Source: an uncultured Clostridia bacterium
GTDB taxonomy: Bacteria > Bacillota > Clostridia > Christensenellales > Aristaeellaceae
Reading direction: 5' to 3'
DNA: 64,000 nucleotides
Assembly: GCA_934662505.1 (NCBI GenBank)
Contig: CAKUKE010000013.1
Coordinates: 1-64,000, forward strand
The notes under the pieces: model-generated
Database searches by the model: none
Told to the model about the DNA's origin: nothing
What the model saw: the letters and a program-made list of their open reading frames with translations, nothing else
Part shown: positions 14,229 to 22,691 of the stretch, one piece after another
Position numbering within the stretch: the stretch's first letter is position 1
Layout of the letters: every line of letters starts with the position of its first letter
Translations under genes and position numbers: made by a program

Positions 14229-14768
14229 GTGGCAGACGAGGAGAAGCGGCTTAACGGCGCCGACGAACAGCCGTCGTCTTCCGCGCTGCCGGAGAACGGG
14301 GAGACGGTATCCGTCGATCTGGGCTTTACCGGCAACTACACCCACGGTATGGATGCGAAGGGGCGTCTGATCGTCCCCGCTGCCTTCCGCGAAGGGCTTG
14401 GCCGGAAATTCGCCGTGTGCCTTTCGCCGGATTTCAAAAGCGTGGCGCTTTACCCCTTGAAAGCGTGGGTCAGCCGCCGGGATGAATACATTGCGCTGTG
14501 CGCCCGGGACGCGACCATGCGGCGTGTGCTGGATCAGTTTACCAAGTACAGCTACGTGGACAGCGAAATGGACGGGCAGGGCCGTCTGCTCCTGCCCAGC
14601 GTGCTGCGCGGACGGTTTCTGGCCGACAGCAGGGAAGTGGACGTGAACGGCTCCTACGATCACATCGTGGTGGAGGACAGCCGCAGAAGCCGTCAGGAAG
14701 ACGAAGACTTTGAACGGGATTTTGACGACGTGCTGCGCATGATCGCCAGTGTGCAGAAAAACGGATAA
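14229..14768 (+). CDS. mraZ: Transcriptional regulator MraZ
   Basis: MraZ is the first gene of most dcw clusters and a ring-forming DNA-binding repressor of its own operon. Two SpoVT-AbrB-type repeats are visible through their signatures, DAKGRLIVPAAFR in the first and DGQGRLLLPSVLR in the second. The GTG at 14229 is preceded by AGAGGG at eight bases. The protein has 179 residues against a usual 140-150; the excess is a charged, low-complexity N-terminal extension of about 30 residues and an acidic C-terminal part. Unusually, rsmH does not follow. Confidence 0.93.
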   Translation: MADEEKRLNGADEQPSSSALPENGETVSVDLGFTGNYTHGMDAKGRLIVPAAFREGLGRKFAVCLSPDFKSVALYPLKAWVSRRDEYIALCARDATMRRVLDQFTKYSYVDSEMDGQGRLLLPSVLRGRFLADSREVDVNGSYDHIVVEDSRRSRQEDEDFERDFDDVLRMIASVQKNG

Positions 14769-14804
14769 AGGTTCTATTACGCGGAGAAGGGAGGATATAA
14801 TACC

Positions 14805-15356
14805 GTGTCCCAGACCAAAAACATGAACGGTTACGCCATGGCGGGCGGCCAATGGGCGGCGGATGATTATTTCGCCGTGCGCGACAGCGTATACGTACCC
14901 GACGGCGAAGCGGGCACGGACGGCGCCTCCTGTTTCCGCGCCCAGCCCCGGCGCCGCGCGGTGCGGCAGGGTGCAAGGCCTACCATGACGCTGCGCAGCG
15001 TGGTTATTTTCCTCTCTGCGGTCAGTCTGGTGTGCAGCGCCAGCGTGCTCTATGCGCTGCACGGACGGAAAAACGTGTCTCAGGACATCAGCCGCATGCG
15101 TCAGAGCATGAACCAGACGCAGCGGGATAACGAGCAGCTGGCGCTGGAGGTGGCCGAGGCGCGGGACGCCTCCCGGGTGTGCTATCTGGCGGTCAACGAA
15201 TTGGGCATGATTGCCTCCGAGGAAGCGCGGACGCGCTTCATTTACGTGCCTGAAATCGAGCAGTTCACAAAGGCGGAAGATATGGAAACGCAATTCTCCG
15301 CCGCTGGACAGGGAACTGCTCCCGGCGCGCAGGGACAACTGGCGGGCAGCCGCTGA
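14805..15356 (+). CDS. ftsL: FtsL-like cell division protein
   Basis: The 183-residue bitopic protein has a basic cytoplasmic N-terminus of about 60 residues, one transmembrane helix (VVIFLSAVSLVCSASVLYAL) and an extracytoplasmic coiled coil (about residues 90-125). A conserved-looking ARDASRVCYLAVNELGMI segment corresponds to the FtsL/DivIC heptad region. Sequence similarity in this family is low; position between mraZ and the division PBP supports the call. GGGAGG precedes the GTG start at ten bases. FtsL acts with FtsB/DivIC and FtsQ/DivIB to activate septal wall synthesis. The N-terminal extension is longer than usual. Confidence 0.8.
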   Translation: MSQTKNMNGYAMAGGQWAADDYFAVRDSVYVPDGEAGTDGASCFRAQPRRRAVRQGARPTMTLRSVVIFLSAVSLVCSASVLYALHGRKNVSQDISRMRQSMNQTQRDNEQLALEVAEARDASRVCYLAVNELGMIASEEARTRFIYVPEIEQFTKAEDMETQFSAAGQGTAPGAQGQLAGSR

Positions 15357-15392
15357 ACGCGTTTCCTCCCTTTCGTCAGAAAAGGAGGGTCT

Positions 15393-17528
15393 ATGCGCAC
15401 GGAACTGAAGACGAGAAAGCGACTGGCTGCCGTGATGGCCGCCATGTCGCTGCTCTTTGCGTTGGTGGGAATTCGCATCGGCGACCTGACGCTGGTGGAG
15501 GGCGAGGCGCTTACCGCCCGCGGCGTGCGGCAGTGGACCCGGGAAGGGGTGGTGGCCGCCCGGCGGGGAAGCGTGGTGGACAGCGAGGGCAGAGTGCTGG
15601 CCATGTCGGCCACGGCATATCAGATCACCGTGAACCCGCAGACGGTCAAGGATCCCGAGGCACTGGCCCGCATCCTTGCCCCGCTGATCGGCATATCGGA
15701 GGAGACCATTGCGCAGCGGGCGGCCAGAAAAGGGGTGGCTTCCGTCATTCTGAAGCGGCAGGCGTCCCGGGAAACGGTGGATGCGATCCGGGCGCTGCGG
15801 CAGACGGATGAAAGCGCGGCTGCGGCTCTTCGCGGCGTATCCTTCGACGAGGATGTGCGGCGCTGGTATCCCCGTGGCGCATTCCTCACGCAGGTGCTGG
15901 GACTGACCAATGTGGATCAGGTCGGGCAAAGCGGGCTGGAAATGGTGTATGAGGATACCCTTCGGGGCGTTCCCGGCGTGCTGAAGACCGAGGTGGACGC
16001 CCGGGCGCGGCTTTTGCCCGACGGAAAAACCAGCTACATCCCTGCCCAGAGCGGTCATACCCTGCAATTGACCGTCAACGCGGATATTCAGGCCATTGTG
16101 GAGAAGGCGGCGCGGGAATGTCTGGAGGTCAATCAGGCGCGGGCGGTGCAGTGCGTGGTGATGGATCCCAACACCGGCGCGGTGCTGGCCATGTGCATGA
16201 AGCCGGATTACGATCTGAACGACCCGCCCAGAAATGACGTGGAAAAACTGCAGGAACTGATGCGCATCACCGCAGTGACGGATGTGTACGAGCCAGGCTC
16301 CACCCTGAAAATGCTGACCTGCGCCGCGGCGTTGGACAGTGAAAACGCCACCGTGGACAGCCCGTTCACCTGTACCGGGTCGATCCGGGTGGACGGCGAC
16401 ACCATTCGCTGCTGGAAAAAAAGTCACGGTCATCAGACGCTGCGGGAGGGACTGGCCAACAGCTGCAATCCCGTGTTCGTGACGCTGGCATTGCGCATGG
16501 GAACGGATACCCTCTACCGTTATCTGGAGGCCTTCGGGCTGGGACGCAGGACGGGCATCGGTCTGCCCGGGGAGAGCGGCGGTCTGCTCATCAGCCGCAA
16601 AAACGTGCGGCGGGTGGATCTGGCGCGCATCGGGTTCGGACAGAGCGTGGCGGTAACGCCCATCCAGCTGTTGACCGCGGCCTGCGCGGTGGTGAACGGG
16701 GGACGGTTGATGAAACCCTACGTGGTCCAAGGCATTCTGGACGAGAGGGGCGACGTGCTGGAAAGCACCCTGCCGCAGGTGGTGGCGCAGCCCATCCGGG
16801 AGGAAACCTCCGCCGTGATGCGGGATCTGCTTTTGAACGTGGTGGAAAACGGCGGCGGTAAAAACGGCGGGGTGGAAGGATACCGGGTGGGCGGCAAAAC
16901 GGGAACGGCGCAGGTGTATAAGGACGGGCGGGTGGCGCGGGATGTGCACATCGGCTCCTTTATCGGCTTTGCGCCCATGGACGCGCCGCGCATCGCCGTG
17001 CTTTTGACGGTGCACGAGGCGCAGGTGCCCGTGGACTACGGCAGTACCACGGCTGCCCCTTTTGCCCGGCAGATTCTGGAGGAGGCGCTTCCGTGCCTTG
17101 GCATTGAGAAAACGCAGCCGGACGCAACGGCCGCGCCGGATGCCCGGGTGCCCGACGTGACGGGGCTTTCCCTGAAAGAAGCGAAAAAGGTACTTGCACA
17201 GTCGGGCTTTTTGTGCGAAAATGACGGACAGAGCGACCGGGTGACCGCTCAGGCGCCCGCGGCGGGCGCGACCCTGACGCAGGGGGGCAGCGTGATGCTG
17301 TATACCTATGAACAGACCCCTGTTCAGGCCATGGAACTGGTATCCGTGCCGGATGTGCGCGGCATGTCGGTGACGGAGGCCAGCCGGGTGCTCAGAGCCA
17401 GAGGATTTGTGATGAAAATGGAGGGCAGCGGGCTGGCCTGCGGCCAGTCCCTGGGGGCGGACACGTTTGCGCCTCCCGGAGCGGAGATTACCGTAACGTT
17501 CCGGCTACCCGATCATGAGGAGGACTGA
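15393..17528 (+). CDS. Class B penicillin-binding protein with two PASTA domains (FtsI/PBP2B/SpoVD type)
   Basis: This 711-residue septal transpeptidase crosslinks peptidoglycan together with the SEDS protein FtsW. It has an N-terminal membrane anchor (about residues 10-28), a class B dimerisation region (RRGSVVDSEGRVLA), and the transpeptidase motifs S303-x2-K306 (EPGSTLK), S357-x-N359 (NSCN) and K502-T-G. Two PASTA domains occupy roughly residues 586-640 and 651-706 and may sense uncrosslinked wall. AAAAGGAGGG precedes the start. Only one such PBP lies here, whereas B. subtilis has pbpB and spoVD side by side, so it may serve division, sporulation or both. Confidence 0.95.
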   Translation: MRTELKTRKRLAAVMAAMSLLFALVGIRIGDLTLVEGEALTARGVRQWTREGVVAARRGSVVDSEGRVLAMSATAYQITVNPQTVKDPEALARILAPLIGISEETIAQRAARKGVASVILKRQASRETVDAIRALRQTDESAAAALRGVSFDEDVRRWYPRGAFLTQVLGLTNVDQVGQSGLEMVYEDTLRGVPGVLKTEVDARARLLPDGKTSYIPAQSGHTLQLTVNADIQAIVEKAARECLEVNQARAVQCVVMDPNTGAVLAMCMKPDYDLNDPPRNDVEKLQELMRITAVTDVYEPGSTLKMLTCAAALDSENATVDSPFTCTGSIRVDGDTIRCWKKSHGHQTLREGLANSCNPVFVTLALRMGTDTLYRYLEAFGLGRRTGIGLPGESGGLLISRKNVRRVDLARIGFGQSVAVTPIQLLTAACAVVNGGRLMKPYVVQGILDERGDVLESTLPQVVAQPIREETSAVMRDLLLNVVENGGGKNGGVEGYRVGGKTGTAQVYKDGRVARDVHIGSFIGFAPMDAPRIAVLLTVHEAQVPVDYGSTTAAPFARQILEEALPCLGIEKTQPDATAAPDARVPDVTGLSLKEAKKVLAQSGFLCENDGQSDRVTAQAPAAGATLTQGGSVMLYTYEQTPVQAMELVSVPDVRGMSVTEASRVLRARGFVMKMEGSGLACGQSLGADTFAPPGAEITVTFRLPDHEED

Positions 17529-17531
17529 AGC

Positions 17532-18989
17532 ATGCTTTTATCGACGCTGATGGAAAAAACGGGTCTGACGGCGCTGGAGCGGCGGGGCGACTGCGAAATT
17601 ACGGATCTGTCCATGGACAGCCGCAGAAAAATGCCCGGCGCGCTGTTTTTCTGCGTTTCCGGCGCCCGTTTTGACGGTCATGCTTTCGCACGGCAGGCGG
17701 TGGAAAACGGCGCGGCCGCGCTGGTGGTGGAACGTTTTCTGGACGATCTGTCCGTGCCGCAGGTGCGGGTGGAAAACACTCGCCGGGTCATGCCCGGACT
17801 GGCCGCGGTCTTTTTCGGCGAGCCGGCAAAGAAGCTGCGGATGCTGGGGGTGACGGGAACCAAGGGCAAAACCACCACCAGTTATCTGGTCAAGGCCATT
17901 ATGGAGGAAGCGGGCATTTCCTGCGGCCTGATCGGCACCACCGGCAACATGATCGGCGAGCGATACCTGAAAAGCGAGTTTACCACGCCCGAGCCCATCG
18001 AACTGCACCGCACCCTCCGGCAGATGGTGGATGAAGGGGTGCAGGCGGTGAGCATGGAAGTGTCCGCGCATGCGCTGGCCATGGGACGGCTGGAGGGGGT
18101 GCATTTTGAAGCAGGCTGCTATACCAACCTGTCGCAGGATCATCTGGATTATTTCGGCACCATGGAAAAATACTTTGCCTGCAAAAAATCGTTTTTTACG
18201 CCAAAGTGGATCGACAACGCGGCGATCAATGCCGATGAAGAAACCTCCGGCGAGATTCTCCGCGATATTCAGGTGCCCCGGGTGACCTACGGTATCTGCG
18301 CCAATGCGGATCTGTACGCAAGGGATATTGAAATCACGGAAAACGGCGTAAGCTTTCTGGTGAAGCTGCGTGGGCTGCATGAATATCCCGTTCATCTGCA
18401 GCTGACGGGCATGTTCAACGTGTACAACGCGCTGGCGGCGTTTTCCATGGCGCTGATGGCGGGGGTGGAGCCGGAGGTGATCACCCGCGCGCTGGCCGGG
18501 GTGCGTTCAGTGCCCGGCCGTGCAGAAATGCTGGATACCGGGACGACCTACAAGGTGCTGCTGGACTATTCCCATTCTCCGGACGCGCTGGAAAACATTC
18601 TGACCACGGTGCGGGAGTTTGCCCGGGGCCGGGTGGTGGTGCTTTTCGGCTGCGGGGGAGACCGGGATCGGCTCAAGCGGCCCATCATGGGCGAAATTGC
18701 CGGACGGCTGGCAGATTATACCATCCTGACCAGCGATAATCCCCGCACGGAGGATCCCATGGTCATTCTGTCGGAGATCGAGGAGGGAATCCGGCGCACG
18801 TCCGGGCAGTATACCGTGATCGAGAACCGCCGGGACGCCATCCGTCACGCGCTGGAGACAGGGCGTGAGGGCGACGTGATCGTGCTGGCCGGCAAGGGGC
18901 ATGAGACCTATCAGGAGATATGCGGCGTGAAGCGCCCCTTCAATGAAAAGGTGGTCGTGCGGGAACTGCTGGAGGAAATGAACCGCTGA
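17532..18989 (+). CDS. murE: UDP-MurNAc-tripeptide synthetase MurE (meso-DAP type)
   Basis: MurE adds the third amino acid to UDP-MurNAc-L-Ala-D-Glu in the cytosol. The ATP loop is GVTGTKGKTTT, the TTPEP and LSQDHLDYFG motifs bind substrate and Mg, and the SDNPRTEDP motif carries the DNPR signature specific for meso-diaminopimelate. The length of 485 residues is normal. It starts three bases after the PBP stop, indicating one transcript. murF, which often follows, is missing; mraY comes next. Confidence 0.96.
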   Translation: MLLSTLMEKTGLTALERRGDCEITDLSMDSRRKMPGALFFCVSGARFDGHAFARQAVENGAAALVVERFLDDLSVPQVRVENTRRVMPGLAAVFFGEPAKKLRMLGVTGTKGKTTTSYLVKAIMEEAGISCGLIGTTGNMIGERYLKSEFTTPEPIELHRTLRQMVDEGVQAVSMEVSAHALAMGRLEGVHFEAGCYTNLSQDHLDYFGTMEKYFACKKSFFTPKWIDNAAINADEETSGEILRDIQVPRVTYGICANADLYARDIEITENGVSFLVKLRGLHEYPVHLQLTGMFNVYNALAAFSMALMAGVEPEVITRALAGVRSVPGRAEMLDTGTTYKVLLDYSHSPDALENILTTVREFARGRVVVLFGCGGDRDRLKRPIMGEIAGRLADYTILTSDNPRTEDPMVILSEIEEGIRRTSGQYTVIENRRDAIRHALETGREGDVIVLAGKGHETYQEICGVKRPFNEKVVVRELLEEMNR

Positions 18990-19022
18990 TTTTCAAAAAC
19001 AGCACAAAGGAGCCTTGCAAGT

Positions 19023-20036
19023 ATGTATGCCGTCAATCTGATCTGTCTGGGAAGCGCTGTGGCCGTGGTGTGGCTGCTGATGCCTGTGCTTTTGCCGAAG
19101 CTGAAGAAAATGAAGTTCGGTCAGACCATCTACGATCTGGGACCGCAGAGCCATAAGGCCAAGCAGGGTACGCCCAATATGGGCGGTCTGCTCATCGGTC
19201 TGGGTACGGTGGCTGCGTCCGTGGGGGCGGCGGTGTACCTGACCCGTACGGGTCGGGAAGCGTTCCCCTTCTGGTCGCTGGAAAACCCGCTGTTTGCCCT
19301 TCTGTTCGTGGCGCTGGGGAGCATGGCCATCGGCTTCACGGACGACTATATCAAGGACGTGAAAAAGCGGCACGACGGTCTGTCGCCCATTCAGAAAATC
19401 ATCGGTCAGCTGCTGGTGGGCGCGGTGTTTTCCTTTTACTGCTATTACTATAAGGGCAGTGCGATCTATGTGCCGTTTACGGATCTGAAATGGAATCTGG
19501 GCATTTTCTACGTGCCGGTCATGACCCTGCTTGTCATGTTCATGACCAACAGCGCCAACCTGCAGGACGGCCTGGACGGTCTATTGTCCACGGTGACGGG
19601 CGTGGGGATGATCGGCTTCGGGGTCATCGGCATGCTGCTGCCCGGCGGAGGCAACCTGATCCTCTCGGCCTGCGCCTACGCCCTGTGCGGCGGGTGCTGC
19701 GGCTTTCTCCGCTACAATGCGTACCCCGCCCGCATTTTCATGGGCGACACGGGGAGCATGTTCATCGGCGGCATGATGGTGGGTCTGGCCATGCTGATGC
19801 GGATGGAGTTCCTGCTGCTGCTGCTCTGCTTCACCTGCATTCTGTCCTCCCTGTCGGTGATGCTGCAGGTGACCTATTTTAAGCTGACCCACGGGAAGCG
19901 CATTTTCAAAATGTCGCCTATTCACCATCATTTTGAACTGTGCGGCATGAAGGAGACCCAGATCGTATGGATGTACGCCGCGGTGGAGATCGTTTTGTCC
20001 GCGCTGGCGGTCTGGTCGGTCTCCGGCCTGTTTTGA
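19023..20036 (+). CDS. mraY: Phospho-MurNAc-pentapeptide transferase MraY
   Basis: MraY transfers phospho-MurNAc-pentapeptide to undecaprenyl phosphate, making lipid I in the membrane. The 337-residue polytopic protein has about ten hydrophobic segments, the catalytic FTDDY aspartates, the NSANLQDGLDGL motif, the FMGDTGS loop and the PIHHHFE histidine cluster. AAAGGAG precedes the start. It is co-directional with murE and murD. The product lipid I would need MurG, which is not in this cluster. Confidence 0.96.
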   Translation: MYAVNLICLGSAVAVVWLLMPVLLPKLKKMKFGQTIYDLGPQSHKAKQGTPNMGGLLIGLGTVAASVGAAVYLTRTGREAFPFWSLENPLFALLFVALGSMAIGFTDDYIKDVKKRHDGLSPIQKIIGQLLVGAVFSFYCYYYKGSAIYVPFTDLKWNLGIFYVPVMTLLVMFMTNSANLQDGLDGLLSTVTGVGMIGFGVIGMLLPGGGNLILSACAYALCGGCCGFLRYNAYPARIFMGDTGSMFIGGMMVGLAMLMRMEFLLLLLCFTCILSSLSVMLQVTYFKLTHGKRIFKMSPIHHHFELCGMKETQIVWMYAAVEIVLSALAVWSVSGLF

Positions 20037-20054
20037 AAAAAGAAGGCGGAAAAA

Positions 20055-21437
20055 ATGGAAAAAAGTTGGATGCAGAATGAGTTTACCGGCAAAAGGGTGC
20101 TGGTAGCGGGCATGGCGCGCAGCGGCGTGGCGGCGGCAAAACTGGCCGTCGCCTCCGGGGCGCAGGTGACCGTGACCGATCGGAAAAGTGCGGAGGCGCT
20201 GGGGGATGCGCTGCGTGAACTGGACGCGCTGCCCATCCGCCGGATGCTGGGCGTAGACACGGAAGAAGCGCTGGGGGACGCGCAGGTGCTCGTTCTCAGC
20301 CCCGGTATTCCGTCGGATACGCCTTTTGTCGTTCATGCCCGTGAAAAGGGCATGGAAGTGGTGGGGGAACTGGAATTTGCCGCACGGGTCAATCAGAACC
20401 TGCTGTTGGCAGTGACGGGCACCAATGGGAAAACGACCACGGTGACGCTGCTGGGTCGCATTTTTGAAAATGCAGGACGGCGCGTGCATGTGGCGGGCAA
20501 CATTGGCTACCCCCTGTCCGCAGCGGTCATGGACAGCAAAAAGGGCGATGTGATGGTGGCGGAGGTCTCTTCTTTCCAGCTGGAGACTACGGAGCGCTTT
20601 CATCCCCGGGCGGCGGCGGTGCTCAATGTGACGGAGGATCACCTGAACCGTCACGGCACCATGGAAAAATATACGGCGCTCAAGCGGCACGTGTTCGACG
20701 CCCAGCATGAAGGGGACGTGGCGGTGCTCAATTACGACGACCCGGCCTGCCGGGCGATGGCGGCGGGGCTGAAGGGCAGCGTGGCTTTTTTCTCCCGCCT
20801 GCAGACGGTCGACGGCGGGGCTTTCCTTCGGGACGGTCGGGTGATGATCCGCTGGCAGGGGGAAGAAAAGGCTGTGTGCGACGCGGCGGAGATCTATATC
20901 CCCGGCCCTCACAACCTGGAAAACGCCATGGCAGCGGCGCTGATGGCCTATGTGTGCGGTGTGCCTGCGCCGGTCATCCGGCATACCCTGCGCACGTTTA
21001 AGGGCGTGGAGCACCGCATTGAGTTTGTCCGGGAGAAGGACGGCGTGCGCTATGTGAACGACAGCAAGGCGACCAATGTGGACAGCACCCTCAAGGCTAT
21101 GGCGTCCATGACTGCGCCTACCGTGCTGCTGCTGGGCGGCTTTGACAAGCATGTGTCGTTTGCGGGGCTGGCTGCGGCGGTGGCCGAAAACAGATGGATC
21201 GACCACTGCGTCATTCTGGGACAGACGGGCGACCAGATCGAGGCGGCGCTGAAGGCGGCGGGCTACGACCGGATCACCCGGGCGGAGGATCTGGCGCAGG
21301 CGGTGCACCTGGCGCGGGGGCTGGCGAAAAAGGGCGGCACGGTGCTTCTGTCGCCGGCTTGCGCGTCCTTTGACATGTTTACAGGGTTCGAGCAGCGGGG
21401 CGAGGTGTTCAAGAGCATCGTCAACGGTCTGACATAA
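20055..21437 (+). CDS. murD: UDP-MurNAc-L-Ala:D-Glu ligase MurD
   Basis: MurD adds D-glutamate to UDP-MurNAc-L-alanine in the cytosol. The 460-residue protein has the N-terminal Rossmann-like UDP-binding domain (GMARSGVAAAKLA), the ATP loop VTGTNGKTT, a central NVTEDHLNRHGTMEKY motif and the C-terminal ligase domain with VNDSKATN. AAGGCGG lies upstream of the chosen ATG. The order mraY-murD-ftsW is the standard one. Confidence 0.96.
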   Translation: MEKSWMQNEFTGKRVLVAGMARSGVAAAKLAVASGAQVTVTDRKSAEALGDALRELDALPIRRMLGVDTEEALGDAQVLVLSPGIPSDTPFVVHAREKGMEVVGELEFAARVNQNLLLAVTGTNGKTTTVTLLGRIFENAGRRVHVAGNIGYPLSAAVMDSKKGDVMVAEVSSFQLETTERFHPRAAAVLNVTEDHLNRHGTMEKYTALKRHVFDAQHEGDVAVLNYDDPACRAMAAGLKGSVAFFSRLQTVDGGAFLRDGRVMIRWQGEEKAVCDAAEIYIPGPHNLENAMAAALMAYVCGVPAPVIRHTLRTFKGVEHRIEFVREKDGVRYVNDSKATNVDSTLKAMASMTAPTVLLLGGFDKHVSFAGLAAAVAENRWIDHCVILGQTGDQIEAALKAAGYDRITRAEDLAQAVHLARGLAKKGGTVLLSPACASFDMFTGFEQRGEVFKSIVNGLT

Positions 21438-21482
21438 GGGCTGTGCCCGGGCGGACGGGCGGAAAGGAGCAGGCAGGCGAAC

Positions 21483-22625
21483 ATGCAGGGCGTCGGGGAC
21501 GCACGGACGCAAAAGCCGCAGGCCGTCAGGAGGCCGCCGGATAAGGCACTGATGACGATCATGGCGCTGCTGGTGATGGCGGGACTGACCACGCTGTTCA
21601 GCGCCACCTATTACGCGGCGTCCGCGCAGGATCCGCTGTCTGAAATGAAAAAGCAGTTTCTCGGCCTTGCGCTGGGACTTTGCGGCATGTGGGCGACCAT
21701 GCGCATCCCCTACGGGTTCTGGTCGCGCAGGAGGGTGGTTTTGTCCCTGACCGGGGGGAGCGTATTGCTCCTTGTGGCGGTGCTCATTCCGGGCGTGGGG
21801 CGAAACATCAACGGTTCCCGGCGCTGGCTGGGGGTCGGCAGCCTGTCCTTTCAGCCCAGCGAGCTGGCCAAGTATGCGGCGGTGCTGTTTCTGGCGCTGG
21901 CGCTGAGCGGCCGGCAGAAAAAAATGGGCAGCCTGATAAAGGGCATCGTCCCCCTGCTGATTTTGCCGGGCGTCATGTTTCTGCTCATTCTGGAACAGCC
22001 GAATCTGTCCACGGCGGGCACCATCGTCATCGTCAGTGTGCTGATGATCCTGCTGGCGGGCGCAAAATGGAAGCACATGGCGCTTCTGGGCGCATCCGGC
22101 GCGGCGCTGTTTGCCTATTATGCATGGAGCGAGCCCTATCGCCGGGAACGCCTTTTGTCCTTCATGAATCCGTTTGCCAAGATGAGCGACGAGGGGTATC
22201 AATTGTCCCAGTCCCTGATCGCCTTCGGCTCGGGCGGCCTGTTCGGCATGGGGCTGGGGCAGGGACGGCAGAAGTTTTCCTACCTTCCCTATCCGGAAAG
22301 CGACTTCATTTTCGCCATTGTGGGCGAGGACTTCGGTCTGATCGGCTGTTTGGCGGTCATCGGTCTGTTTGCGGCGTTTATGCTGGCTGGACTGCGGATC
22401 GCCGTTCATTGCCCGGATCTGTTCGGCTGCCTGCTGGCGGCGGGCATCGTGGGCGTGGTGTCCGTGCAGGCGTTCATCAACATGGGCGTGGTAGTGGGCA
22501 TTCTGCCGACTACGGGGCTCCCTCTCCCGTTTTTCAGCGCGGGGGGCACGTCGCTGTCCATGACCCTGACGGCCATGGGCGTGGTGCTGAACGTCAGCCG
22601 CTATGCGACAAGTACCCTTGCATAA
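21483..22625 (+). CDS. ftsW: SEDS peptidoglycan polymerase FtsW/SpoVE
   Basis: This integral membrane glycosyltransferase of the SEDS family polymerises lipid II with its partner class B PBP. The 380-residue sequence shows about ten membrane helices, the GSRRWLGVGSLSFQPSELAK motif, a large extracellular loop with SEPYRRERLLSFMNPF, and the C-terminal GILPTTGLPLPFFSAGGTS signature. Its ribosome site is weak (GGAG 13 bases upstream). Position after murD supports FtsW or SpoVE; sequence alone does not separate them. murG normally follows but is absent. Confidence 0.93.
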   Translation: MQGVGDARTQKPQAVRRPPDKALMTIMALLVMAGLTTLFSATYYAASAQDPLSEMKKQFLGLALGLCGMWATMRIPYGFWSRRRVVLSLTGGSVLLLVAVLIPGVGRNINGSRRWLGVGSLSFQPSELAKYAAVLFLALALSGRQKKMGSLIKGIVPLLILPGVMFLLILEQPNLSTAGTIVIVSVLMILLAGAKWKHMALLGASGAALFAYYAWSEPYRRERLLSFMNPFAKMSDEGYQLSQSLIAFGSGGLFGMGLGQGRQKFSYLPYPESDFIFAIVGEDFGLIGCLAVIGLFAAFMLAGLRIAVHCPDLFGCLLAAGIVGVVSVQAFINMGVVVGILPTTGLPLPFFSAGGTSLSMTLTAMGVVLNVSRYATSTLA

Positions 22626-22632
22626 ACGTCCG

Positions 22633-22686
22633 CACCTTCCTTTTTCTTCAGACATAGCATGTAAGCAATTGGGAAAAAGGAAGGTG
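22633..22686 (+). promoter_or_regulatory. Hairpin masking the murA ribosome-binding site
   Basis: CACCTTCCTTTTTC (22633-22646) and GAAAAAGGAAGGTG (22673-22686) are perfect 14-base complements around a 26-base loop. The 3' arm contains the AAGGAAGGTG Shine-Dalgarno of murA, six bases from its ATG. No U-tract follows, so it looks like a translational rather than a transcriptional control element. Confidence 0.65.
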
Positions 22687-22691
22687 AAGGC

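Noticed and set aside
13995..17015. Long minus-strand frame antisense to mraZ, ftsL and the PBP
   Set aside because: The plus-strand genes have family motifs and ribosome sites; this frame has neither.
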